Below, in pieces: positions 26,571 through 34,748 of a stretch of 51,235 nt of DNA. The DNA comes from Candidatus Abyssobacteria bacterium SURF_5 (GTDB lineage: Bacteria; Abyssobacteria; SURF-5): NCBI GenBank assembly GCA_003598085.1, contig QZKU01000099.1, positions 1-51,235 on the forward strand, written 5' to 3'. Below the pieces are notes generated by a model, which saw only the letters and a program-made list of their open reading frames with translations, was not told where the DNA came from and made no database searches. Each line of letters starts with the position of its first letter. Position 1 is the first letter of the stretch. The position numbers and the translations under genes were made by a program.

Positions 26571-26592
26571 AGGCGGCTGTCCTTTGCCGCCT
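26571..26592 (+). other. GC-rich hairpin after the porin
   Basis: AGGCGGC (26571-26577) and GCCGCCT (26586-26592) form a perfect 7-bp stem with an 8-nt loop, 100 bp after the porin stop. No T-tract follows. It may mark the end of the porin transcript ahead of the pstS promoter. Confidence 0.35.
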
Positions 26593-26674
26593 GTCCCCGA
26601 AGCAGGAACCAGCCGCTCAATTCGGAAGGTCTTACGGTCTCAGCTTTCCTGCCGGCCTCCCGGAATACAGAATC

Positions 26675-26722
26675 TTAACAGAACCTTAACGAAATGCTAA
26701 CAATCTCATGAGACAATAACAT
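26675..26722 (+). promoter_or_regulatory. Pho box array and promoter of pstS
   Basis: The clearest copy in the window: TTAAC (26675), TTAAC (26686), CTAAC (26697), exactly 11 nt apart, two of them in the context CTTAAC. A -10-like TAACAT is at 26717-26722. The pstS ATG follows at 26751. Confidence 0.78.
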
Positions 26723-26750
26723 ACAACGAAGAGGAAGAAAGGACGAAGAT

Positions 26751-27794
26751 ATGCGTAATCTATGGACAGTCGCATTAGCTATGCTTCTGATTTTCAGCGC
26801 AAGCGCAGTTGGTCTCGGGCAAGAGGTCGCCATAAACGGCGCCGGCGCAACTTTCCCCTACCCCATTTATTCACAGTGGACATACAAGTACAATCAGCTA
26901 ACCGGAGTCCGAATCAATTACCAGTCGATCGGCTCCGGTGGCGGAATCGCTCAGATAAAAGCCGGAACCGTCCATTTCGGCGCCTCCGACGCCCCCCTGA
27001 AACCGGAGGAACTGGACGAGGCAGGGCTGATCCAATTCCCGATGGTGATCGGCGGCGTCGTGCCGGTCATCAATGTCTCCGGGATCGAGTCGGGAAATCT
27101 GAAGTTAACGCCCAGCCTCCTCGCGGATATCTTCCTCGGAAAGATAACCCGGTGGAACCACCCCTCACTGCTGAAAGCGAACGTCGGACTCCGGCTTCCG
27201 GATAAGGCGATCACCGTTGTGCACCGGGCGGACGGCTCGGGGACTACGTGGATTTTCACCGACTATCTGAGCAAAGTCTCACCGCAGTGGAAGGAAAGCA
27301 TCGGAGTCGGCACGGCGGTCGCCTGGCCCACCGGCATTGGCGGCAAAGGCAATGAGGGCATAGCCACCTACGTCCAGCGGACAGCAGGTTCGATCGGGTA
27401 TGTCGAATATGCCTATGCATTACAGAACAAGCTGGTGTATGCCCTCCTGCAAAACAAAGCCGGCAACTTCGTGGCGCCGACTATGGAGACTTTTCAGGCC
27501 GCGGCCGCCGGCGCGGATTGGAAAAACGCCCCTGGCTATTACCTGATCCTGACCGACCAGGACGGCGCCGAAAGCTGGCCCATCACCGGCGCGTCGTTCA
27601 TCCTCGTTTACAAACAGCAGAGGAATGCGAAACAGGGAAAGACCATGCTTTCGTTCTTTGACTGGTGTTACAGGCACGGCGCCGATATGGCCAAAGAGCT
27701 GCACTACGTCCCGATCCCGATGAACGTCGTCGATCTTGTCAAAAACACCTGGCAGGAACAAGTAACATCGAATGGGCAGCCCCTGTGGCCATAA
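26751..27794 (+). CDS. pstS: Phosphate ABC transporter substrate-binding protein PstS
   Basis: Periplasmic high-affinity phosphate-binding protein, 347 aa, with a signal peptide ending near VGLGQE. Phosphate-binding landmarks: INGAGATFPYPIYSQW, SIGSGGGIAQI, FGASDAPL and RADGSGTTWIF. GKGNEGIATYVQ is also typical. It begins the pst operon behind three perfect Pho-box repeats. A 142-bp repeat element separates it from pstC, which may lower expression of the downstream genes relative to pstS. Confidence 0.96.
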   Translation: MRNLWTVALAMLLIFSASAVGLGQEVAINGAGATFPYPIYSQWTYKYNQLTGVRINYQSIGSGGGIAQIKAGTVHFGASDAPLKPEELDEAGLIQFPMVIGGVVPVINVSGIESGNLKLTPSLLADIFLGKITRWNHPSLLKANVGLRLPDKAITVVHRADGSGTTWIFTDYLSKVSPQWKESIGVGTAVAWPTGIGGKGNEGIATYVQRTAGSIGYVEYAYALQNKLVYALLQNKAGNFVAPTMETFQAAAAGADWKNAPGYYLILTDQDGAESWPITGASFILVYKQQRNAKQGKTMLSFFDWCYRHGADMAKELHYVPIPMNVVDLVKNTWQEQVTSNGQPLWP

Positions 27795-27799
27795 GCAAA

Positions 27800-27941
27800 A
27801 ATATGGGGACAGAGACCATATTTTTATCGTTATTATTATTTTTGTTCTTGCAGTAAAGATAGAAATATAGGGATAGGGAGCGTATTTTCGTTTACAATAT
27901 TTTTGTACTCCGAAAATAAAAATGGCATCTGCCCCCATATT
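27800..27941. repeat. 142-bp MITE-like element with terminal inverted repeats
   Basis: The left end (27800-27819) reads AATATGGGGACAGAGACCAT; the reverse complement of the right end (27922-27941) reads AATATGGGGGCAGATGCCAT, 17 of 20 identical. The inside is AT-rich and non-coding, in contrast to the GC-rich flanks. It sits between pstS and pstC. Similar AATATGGGGACAG-type ends are familiar from elements mobilised by REP-associated (Y1) transposases; that link is by memory, and no transposase is in the window. No other copy was noticed here. Confidence 0.6.
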
Positions 27942-28000
27942 AACTCGATAATTCCGGGTTCCAGGGCCGAATATCAAAGGAGCACCAGGGACTTTCAGCA

Positions 28001-28984
28001 ATGAACGAGCCGCAGCCCACATACCTCGGGAAAATGGCGCCTGCGAATGAATCCTTTCCTGCTGCACTTGCCCGTTCAGGAGATCCCGTCTTCAAGTGGT
28101 TCACGATCTCCTGCGCGGGCACCATGTTGATGCTGCTCGTCGGCATCTTTGTCATCCTTGTCTGGCGATCCAACCTCTCAATCCGGAAATTCGGCTTCTC
28201 GTTCCTGCTCTCACAAGAGTGGAATCCGGTGATCGGAGAATTCGGCGCGCTCAGCAGCGTTTACGGGACGGTGGTATCGACCGTCATTGCAATGCTCCTG
28301 GCGGTTCCGCTGAGCCTCATCATTGCGCTCTTTCTGGTCGAGCTGGCGCCTCAGTCGATAAGCCGCATTATCGGAGGCGCCATCGAGCTCCTGGCGGCGA
28401 TCCCCAGCATCATCTATGGGATGTGGGGCCTCTTCGTCTTTGCGCCGCTCATGGCGGATCATGTGCAGCCGTTCCTTGGAGACATCGCCGGATGGCTCCC
28501 GCTGTTTCAGGGACCCCCGATGGGGATTGGCATGTTAACCGCCGGATTGATCCTCGCCCTGATGATCCTCCCTTTCATCTCGGCCATTTGCCGCGACGTC
28601 TTTCGCATGGTGCCCGCAGTCGTCAAGGAGTCCGCGTACGGAGTCGGCGCCACTACCTGGGAAGTGACCAGAAAAGTGACGCTCCGATACGGCGCGCGCG
28701 GGATCATCGGGGGCGCCTTCCTCGGTCTCGGACGCGCACTCGGAGAAACCATGGCCGTTACCTTCGTCATTGGAAACGATCACACCATCTCGCCCTCGCT
28801 CTTCGCTCCGGCTAACAGCATCGCATCCACACTCGCCAATGAATTTACTGAGGCCTTCGACCCGCTCTACCTGAGCGCCCTGATCGAACTCGGCCTTGTC
28901 CTGTTCGTCCTGACGCTGATCGTTCAGCTTATCGCACAGATCTGGCTCAACCGCATGCGAAAAGCGGCAGGAGGTGGATTATGA
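28001..28984 (+). CDS. pstC: Phosphate ABC transporter permease PstC
   Basis: Inner-membrane permease subunit, 327 aa with six predicted membrane segments (the first about 37-58). The coupling-helix region (ESAYGVGATTWEVTRKVTLR and the following GGAFLGLGRALGETMAVTFV) is typical. Its stop overlaps the pstA start as ATGA. The ribosome site is modest (AAAGGAG lies farther upstream than usual), perhaps a result of the repeat element inserted just before it. Confidence 0.95.
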   Translation: MNEPQPTYLGKMAPANESFPAALARSGDPVFKWFTISCAGTMLMLLVGIFVILVWRSNLSIRKFGFSFLLSQEWNPVIGEFGALSSVYGTVVSTVIAMLLAVPLSLIIALFLVELAPQSISRIIGGAIELLAAIPSIIYGMWGLFVFAPLMADHVQPFLGDIAGWLPLFQGPPMGIGMLTAGLILALMILPFISAICRDVFRMVPAVVKESAYGVGATTWEVTRKVTLRYGARGIIGGAFLGLGRALGETMAVTFVIGNDHTISPSLFAPANSIASTLANEFTEAFDPLYLSALIELGLVLFVLTLIVQLIAQIWLNRMRKAAGGGL

Positions 28985-29829
28985 GAAACCGGTCCCATAA
29001 ATGGCGGCGGCGAGTCAATCTTGTAGTCCAAATTTTGTCATCGACAGCGGCTTTGGCCGGCGTGGCGGCGCTGGGTTGGATTCTCATCGAAGTGGCCGTC
29101 CGCGGCGCCGCGGCCCTTAACTTCGCGTTCTTCACTCAACTGCCCACTCCCCCGGGAATGCCCGGCGGCGGATTGGCAAGCGCCATCGTGGGCACCCTCC
29201 TGATGACCGTACTGGCGTCTCTTTCCGGGATCATGATCGGCGTGTTCACCGGCGTCTACTTATCTGAATTCGGGCGCAGCACGCTCTTTGCCTCCTCAGT
29301 CCGCATGGGAACAAATGTCCTGATGGGAACCCCCTCCATTATCATTGGAGTATTCATCTATGCGCTGCTGGTTGCGCCGATGGGTCATTTCTCGGGTTAC
29401 GCGGGAGCGGCGGCTCTCGCCATCATCATAGTCCCGGTAGTCGCCAGAACGACCGAAGACATGCTCGGACTCGTGCCCAATGAACTGCGAGAGGCGGCGC
29501 TTGCAATCGGCGCGCCCCGCTGGAAAATGACGATGGGAATTGTCTTCCGCTCCGCAAAGGCCGGCCTGTTGACGGGAGTTCTGCTTGCCATCGCCCGCAT
29601 CAGCGGCGAAACGGCCCCCCTTTTGTTTACCGCTCTCAACAGCCCTTACTGGCCGAAGTCGTTGACCGAGCCGACCGCAAATCTTACGGTGACTGTATTC
29701 AACTACGCCATGTCGCCGTATGCCGACTGGCAACGGATGGCATGGGGCGCTTCATTTATAATTACCGGCAGTGTGTTATTATTAACAGTAGCGGCAAGAG
29801 GTTTTCTGCTCATGAAAAGGGAAAGATGA
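28981..29829 (+). CDS. pstA: Phosphate ABC transporter permease PstA
   Basis: Second permease subunit, 282 aa, with six predicted membrane segments. [20 protein letters not shown] is the coupling helix and [16 protein letters not shown] the conserved following segment. It overlaps pstC and pstB by 4 nt each (ATGA), indicating tight translational coupling of the pstCAB set. Confidence 0.96.
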   Translation: MRNRSHKWRRRVNLVVQILSSTAALAGVAALGWILIEVAVRGAAALNFAFFTQLPTPPGMPGGGLASAIVGTLLMTVLASLSGIMIGVFTGVYLSEFGRSTLFASSVRMGTNVLMGTPSIIIGVFIYALLVAPMGHFSGYAGAAALAIIIVPVVARTTEDMLGLVPNELREAALAIGAPRWKMTMGIVFRSAKAGLLTGVLLAIARISGETAPLLFTALNSPYWPKSLTEPTANLTVTVFNYAMSPYADWQRMAWGASFIITGSVLLLTVAARGFLLMKRER

Positions 29830-30671
29830 AACTGGTGGAAAAGGAACCCAAACACGCTCTCGTGAAGCCTTATGCAGTGAAGGCAGGCGTGCCGGGAAAT
29901 GCTTCTTCAACTCAAATGCAAAAAAAAGTTTCGGTGAGAGGTCTTAATTTTTATTATGGATCCCACCAGGCCCTCCACGACAACGACCTCGATATCGCTC
30001 CGAACCAGGTGACGGCGATCATCGGCCCGTCAGGATGCGGAAAATCCACCCATATCAGGGTCTACAACCGCATATATGAATTGTATCCGGACCAGCGAGC
30101 AACCGGCGAGGTCCTTCTTGATGGGGAAAATGTCCTCTCCCCGTCAGCAGATCTCATCCAGCTACGAAAGAAGGTGGGAATGATCTTCCAGAAGCCCACG
30201 CCGTTTCCGATGACCGTCTTTGAAAATGTCGCCTACGGGCTGAAACTCCACTACCGCCTGAGCCGCAGTCAACTGGCGCAACAGGTGGAAAAGGCCTTGC
30301 GCGACGCCGCTCTCTGGAATGAGGTGAAGGATAAACTCAATAAGCCGGGCTTGGCTCTTTCCGGTGGACAGCAACAGCGGCTTTGCATCGCCCGCGCAAT
30401 CGCCCTCGAGCCGGAGCTCCTCCTGATGGATGAACCGTCTTCCGCAATCGATCCGGTCGCGACAGCGAAGATCGAAGACCTGATCGAAATACTCAAGGTC
30501 AATTATACGATCGTAATCGTAACGCACAACATGCAGCAGGCTGCACGCGTCTCCGATTTCACCGCCTTTTTCTATGAGGGTCGGATCATCGAGTTCGATA
30601 CCACTTCGCGCATCTTCACGAATCCATCCGAAAAACAGACGCAGGACTACATCACGGGCCGCTTCGGTTGA
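29826..30671 (+). CDS. pstB: Phosphate ABC transporter ATP-binding protein PstB
   Basis: ATPase of the Pst importer, 281 aa from ATG 29826, which overlaps the pstA stop. Walker A is GPSGCGKST, the signature is [14 protein letters not shown], Walker B is [12 protein letters not shown], and the H-loop is [34 protein letters not shown] is specific for PstB. A roughly 35-residue N-terminal extension before [13 protein letters not shown] is longer than in E. coli. Two positions differ from common PstB sequences: Walker A is followed by HIRVYNR, and DEPSSAIDP replaces DEPCSALDP. Confidence 0.95.
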   Translation: MKLVEKEPKHALVKPYAVKAGVPGNASSTQMQKKVSVRGLNFYYGSHQALHDNDLDIAPNQVTAIIGPSGCGKSTHIRVYNRIYELYPDQRATGEVLLDGENVLSPSADLIQLRKKVGMIFQKPTPFPMTVFENVAYGLKLHYRLSRSQLAQQVEKALRDAALWNEVKDKLNKPGLALSGGQQQRLCIARAIALEPELLLMDEPSSAIDPVATAKIEDLIEILKVNYTIVIVTHNMQQAARVSDFTAFFYEGRIIEFDTTSRIFTNPSEKQTQDYITGRFG

Positions 30672-30687
30672 GAAAGGATACGCAAGT

Positions 30688-31377
30688 ATGCCCATTCACT
30701 TGCACCGCGAAATTGATCGGCTGAAAAAGAACGTCCTTCACCTCGGCGCGGTTGTCGAGGAGAACGTGTTCCGGGCCGTGAAAAGCATAGAAGACCGGGA
30801 CGTAAAGCTTGCGAAGAAAGTACTCGAGGTGGACGCCGAAATAGATAAGATGGAAGTCGAAGTCGAGGAAGACTGCCTGAAAATACTTGCGCTCAACCAA
30901 CCGGTCGCAATCGACCTGCGTTTCCTGATCGCAATGCTCAAACTCGACAATGATCTCGAACGAATCGGCGATCTCGCCGTCAATATCGCCGAACGATCCA
31001 TCTACCTCGCAAATAATCCGCCGACCAACGTCTCTTTTGAATACCGGGAAATGACGCGGAAAACCGAAGCTATGCTCCGCAAAAGCCTCGATGCCTTGGT
31101 AAACTTGAACATCGAGCTTGCGCGTGAAGTCTGCGCCGCCGACGACGAAATCGACGCAATTGAACGAAAAATCGTCGAGCAGGCGCAAGAAGCCATTAAA
31201 AAATATCCGGACGAGGCGGACAGGCTGTTACACCACATGTTCGTCGCCCGCCACCTGGAGAGAATCGCCGACCATGCAACTAACATAGCCGAGGATGTGA
31301 TCTATATGGTCGGCGGCGAGATCGTGCGCCACCGAGTAGTGAACTACTTCCAGAAACACGGCCGGAACCGCCAATAA
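30688..31377 (+). CDS. phoU: Phosphate transport system regulator PhoU
   Basis: Cytoplasmic all-helical protein that links Pst activity to PhoR and keeps the Pho regulon off when phosphate is plentiful. The 229-aa protein has two three-helix repeats, each with the metal-binding pattern: DNDLERIGDLAVNIAE and HLERIADHATNIAEDV. ATG at 30688 (MPIHLHREID) is preferred over an upstream in-frame extension into pstB; AGAAAGGA precedes it. Last gene of the operon, converging with the sigma54 regulator 4 bp away. Confidence 0.95.
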   Translation: MPIHLHREIDRLKKNVLHLGAVVEENVFRAVKSIEDRDVKLAKKVLEVDAEIDKMEVEVEEDCLKILALNQPVAIDLRFLIAMLKLDNDLERIGDLAVNIAERSIYLANNPPTNVSFEYREMTRKTEAMLRKSLDALVNLNIELAREVCAADDEIDAIERKIVEQAQEAIKKYPDEADRLLHHMFVARHLERIADHATNIAEDVIYMVGGEIVRHRVVNYFQKHGRNRQ

Positions 31378-31381
31378 AGCT

Positions 31382-32758
31382 TCACTTCAGTCCAAACTTC
31401 TGAAGACGGTACCGCAGCGTATCGCGCGAAATCCCGAGAAGCTCGGCCGCACGCGTCTGATTTCCCGCCGCCATCGAGAGCGCCTTTGAAATGAGTTCCT
31501 TCTCAACTTCCTCAAGCGAAAGCCCCGTCATCGGAAATTTTTCCGCGACCGCGGACCTTCGCGGACCCTCAACGTACTGTGAGATCTCCGGGGGCAAATC
31601 ATCAATGTCGATATAGTCGCCTGTTTCCAGGATCAGTATTCGTTCAATTACGTTCTTCAACTCGCGAATATTGCCCGGCCACGGGTAGACGGAAAGCAAT
31701 TGAAGGGCTTCGCTTGAAATTCCTTGTACCGACTTCTTGAACTCGTAGTTGAACTTCTCGATGAAGAACTGCGCCAGCCTCGGAATGTCCTCGCGCCGCT
31801 CCCTCAGCGGAGGAAGGTAAATGGGGATGACCTTAAGCCGATAAAACAGATCGTTGCGGAATCTGCCTTCCTCGATCGCGGCTTTCAAATCCTTGTTGGT
31901 CGCGGCAATGATCCTGACGTCAACACTGATTTCGACCGTGCCCCCTACGCGGCGGAAGCGCTTCGTTTCGATCGCCTTCAGTAGTTTTCCCTGAAGCGAG
32001 AGCGGCATGTCGCCGATCTCATCCAGGTACACCGTTCCCCCGTTTGCCAGTTCAAACAAGCCTTTCTTCTGTCCTCGCGCCCCGGTAAATGAGCCGCGCT
32101 CGTGTCCGAAGAGCTCGCTCTCGAGCAGACTCTCGGGAAAAGCCGAGCAGTTGATGTCAAGGAAGATGGACTGCGAGCGATCGCTGAGCGAATGGATCGT
32201 CCGCGCGACAAGATCTTTTCCTGTCCCGCTCTCTCCTTGCAGCAATACGGTGGAAAATTTGCTTGCGGATACCTTCTCGATGGTCGAAAAGATTTCCTTC
32301 ATCGAGGGGGCTTCTCCAATCATATTCCCCAGACCGAACTGCGCCTTCAAATCGTCCTTCAGATTGCTGAGCTCGCGGCGCATCCGCGAGGTCTCCAGGG
32401 CCATCTCGATCCGAAGTTTGACATCCTCAATTTCGAACGGCTTGCAGATATAGTCGACCGCGCCCTCTTTTACCGCCCGAACGGCTGTCTTCACATCGCC
32501 CGTCCCCGTAACAATAATGAAGAGCGGATGAAAATCCCGCCTCTTCGTTTCCTCCATGACCTGGAACCCGTCGATGCCGGGCATTCGTAAATCAAGCAGG
32601 ACAACATCAGGCTCGATCTCCTCGATGAGACCAAGCGCCTCTTCGCCGGAAGCAGCCTGCGTCGTGCTGTAACCCGCCTGCTGAAGATCCTTCTCAAGCG
32701 ACCACCGGATAAGGTGCTCGTCATCAACAATCAGAATTTTCGCCTTATTCATCTCCAT
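31382..32758 (-). CDS. Sigma54-dependent response regulator (NtrC/AtoC family)
   Basis: Enhancer-binding activator of 458 aa. The receiver domain has VDDEH and phosphorylated Asp56 in LLDLRMPG. The AAA+ domain has Walker A GESGTGKD (175-182), the sigma54-contact loop as GSFTGA (usual GAFTGA), and LDEIGDMPL as Walker B. The C-terminal Fis-type helix-turn-helix is AGNQTRAAELLGISRDTLRYRL. It is the last gene of a three-gene cassette after a histidine kinase (22 bp gap) and a binding lipoprotein. I saw no convincing -24/-12 sigma54 promoter in the window, so its targets are unknown. Confidence 0.93.
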   Translation of the reverse strand: MEMNKAKILIVDDEHLIRWSLEKDLQQAGYSTTQAASGEEALGLIEEIEPDVVLLDLRMPGIDGFQVMEETKRRDFHPLFIIVTGTGDVKTAVRAVKEGAVDYICKPFEIEDVKLRIEMALETSRMRRELSNLKDDLKAQFGLGNMIGEAPSMKEIFSTIEKVSASKFSTVLLQGESGTGKDLVARTIHSLSDRSQSIFLDINCSAFPESLLESELFGHERGSFTGARGQKKGLFELANGGTVYLDEIGDMPLSLQGKLLKAIETKRFRRVGGTVEISVDVRIIAATNKDLKAAIEEGRFRNDLFYRLKVIPIYLPPLRERREDIPRLAQFFIEKFNYEFKKSVQGISSEALQLLSVYPWPGNIRELKNVIERILILETGDYIDIDDLPPEISQYVEGPRRSAVAEKFPMTGLSLEEVEKELISKALSMAAGNQTRAAELLGISRDTLRYRLQKFGLK

Positions 32759-32780
32759 TTACCCGATACTTCCCTCGCAC

Positions 32781-34748
32781 TCAGTTGTCCGCCCGGTTGC
32801 CCGGATTTTCTTCTCCGGCGGATATTCCGCTTGAAACCGAAGCGCGCTCTTCGCTCATTATCGGGAGTACGACCGTAAACGTGCTTCCCCGCCCGGGCGT
32901 GCTCTCCGCAAGAATTTCGCCGTTATGATCCTTGATGATCCCGTAACTGATGGAGAGGCCCAACCCTGTCCCCTCGCCGGGCTTGCGCGTCGTGAAAAAC
33001 GGGTCGAATATCCGATCACGTATCTCCGGTTTTATCCCCTCGCCCGTGTCCGTTATCGATACCTGAATCGTCCTCTCGTCAGCGCCGCTTGAAACGAACA
33101 GGGTGCCGCCATCGGGCATCGCTTTGCGAGCGTTTACAATGATGTTAAGGAATACCTGCTGCAACTCATTCGGATCCCCCAGCACCGGCGGCAGGTTTTC
33201 CGTCAGCCGCGTTTCAACCTTCACCCTGTCCTTCTTCAGGTTGCTCTGCATGAATCCCAGGGTCTCCCGGACAACGTCGTTCAAACTCAGCGGGACAAAA
33301 TGTTTCTCCGACACCCGAGCAAACGTCAGCAAGCTGCCGACAATCGACTTGCATCTCTGGATTTCCCGCTCCACGTAGACGAGGTTCTTCTGGAAGCCCT
33401 CGGCTTCCTCATCGCTTACGTTGCGAAAACCGCGCGCACGTACGGTCTCCGCCAGCACTTGCAGAAACGCGTAGATGCCGGCCAGCGGATTATTCAGTTC
33501 GTGGGCGATCCCGGCGGCGAGCTCGCCAACAGCCGCTAGTTTGCTCGATTGAATCAGCTTCGCCTGCGCCTCGGCCAGTTGCTCGCTTCGTTTGGCCACT
33601 CGTTCCTCGAGCGTCTGATTCCAGCGCTCCAGTTCCTCCCGATATTTTCGCAGATCGGCAACCATCAGGTTGAACGATTTGCTTAACTCCCCCACTTCAT
33701 CGCTGGTCCGGACCGGAACGTACTGATCCAGGTTTCCTTCGGCAACGGCATTGCTGGCGCGAGAAAGCTCCCGGATCGGGTCAATTGTCTTCGAAACCGT
33801 CAGCACGTATATCGGAACCACAATGAGCAACATCAGCCCGACTGCAACGATGGTTGTGATCACAATGTTCCGCTTGGTCCTCGAGAGGTCATCGATCGAC
33901 TCGAACACGGCCACAATCGCGTCTTTCTTGAAATTGACCACCAGCGGAGCGAGCGACATCTTTACGGAGTGACCGTCGTAATTGTATTCGGAGATATAGG
34001 GGACGCCGCTGACTATAACCTGGCTCATCAGCTTCGGAGTCACCTCCTGCCGAACCAGCGCATCGCAGCGTTCGTCGCGTGAACTGCTTTCCACCAGAAT
34101 TCCGCGATGATACACTTGCAGCCGGTACGCGCCCGCCTTCTGGCAAAGATCCTGAAGAAATTCAGAATCTATTCTCTTCGAAACTGTAACGACCGATCTG
34201 CTGTCGGAGCGACCTTCGATCCGAGCCACAGCGGAAATGGCAAGACCGGGTTTACCGTCCTCGAACTCAGACACCAGCCCAATCGTTCTGATTCCAAGCA
34301 TGCCCAGTCGGCTCAGCTCGGGGTTGCGCTTGGCAAAGCGCGTGCCGCTTCCCCCAATGTCGGAGTAAATCCCGTTCTCATTCAGGAATTCCAGAAGATA
34401 TATGAGAATCAACCGGCTGTCGCGCGCCTCAGAGATGTGACCCGCAAGCTTCTCGGTGTCGGCGATGAACTCCGCATAAAACGCAAGACTTTTCTCCATG
34501 TCGGATACCATCTCCTGCACCAAGCGGACATCGTTGTCCAACTTCTCATTCACCCGCGCTTCGACATTCGAAGAAACCAGATCCATCATCCCGTAAATAA
34601 TGAAGACGGCAATGAAGATCATCACCGCCAGGAACGGCAGGAAAATCTTGTTCTGCAGCTTGTTCCAGCGGGCAAAGTACCTGTGCATGAGCCGGTTCAC
34701 GTCACTCCACAACTTCATTTGCAGACAGCGCCGATTTAGGATCCACAC
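32781..34748 (-). CDS. Membrane sensor histidine kinase, partner of the binding lipoprotein
   Basis: Histidine kinase of 655 aa from GTG 34748, which has AAGGAG 4 nt upstream; ATG at 34718 (MKLWSDVN) is an alternative. Either start overlaps the preceding gene, suggesting coupling. Membrane segments at about 35-57 and 293-317 enclose a roughly 235-residue extracytoplasmic domain that looks Cache-like. HAMP (318-370), a coiled coil, HisKA with His416 in [13 protein letters not shown], and an ATPase domain ([21 protein letters not shown]) follow. It is flanked by a periplasmic binding lipoprotein and an NtrC-type regulator, so it probably reads the lipoprotein's state. Confidence 0.92.
   Translation of the reverse strand: MWILNRRCLQMKLWSDVNRLMHRYFARWNKLQNKIFLPFLAVMIFIAVFIIYGMMDLVSSNVEARVNEKLDNDVRLVQEMVSDMEKSLAFYAEFIADTEKLAGHISEARDSRLILIYLLEFLNENGIYSDIGGSGTRFAKRNPELSRLGMLGIRTIGLVSEFEDGKPGLAISAVARIEGRSDSRSVVTVSKRIDSEFLQDLCQKAGAYRLQVYHRGILVESSSRDERCDALVRQEVTPKLMSQVIVSGVPYISEYNYDGHSVKMSLAPLVVNFKKDAIVAVFESIDDLSRTKRNIVITTIVAVGLMLLIVVPIYVLTVSKTIDPIRELSRASNAVAEGNLDQYVPVRTSDEVGELSKSFNLMVADLRKYREELERWNQTLEERVAKRSEQLAEAQAKLIQSSKLAAVGELAAGIAHELNNPLAGIYAFLQVLAETVRARGFRNVSDEEAEGFQKNLVYVEREIQRCKSIVGSLLTFARVSEKHFVPLSLNDVVRETLGFMQSNLKKDRVKVETRLTENLPPVLGDPNELQQVFLNIIVNARKAMPDGGTLFVSSGADERTIQVSITDTGEGIKPEIRDRIFDPFFTTRKPGEGTGLGLSISYGIIKDHNGEILAESTPGRGSTFTVVLPIMSEERASVSSGISAGEENPGNRADN

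Noticed and set aside
25550-26620. 356-codon minus-strand open frame opposite the porin
   Set aside because: Antisense to a porin with signal peptide and terminal Phe; no domain or ribosome site supports it.
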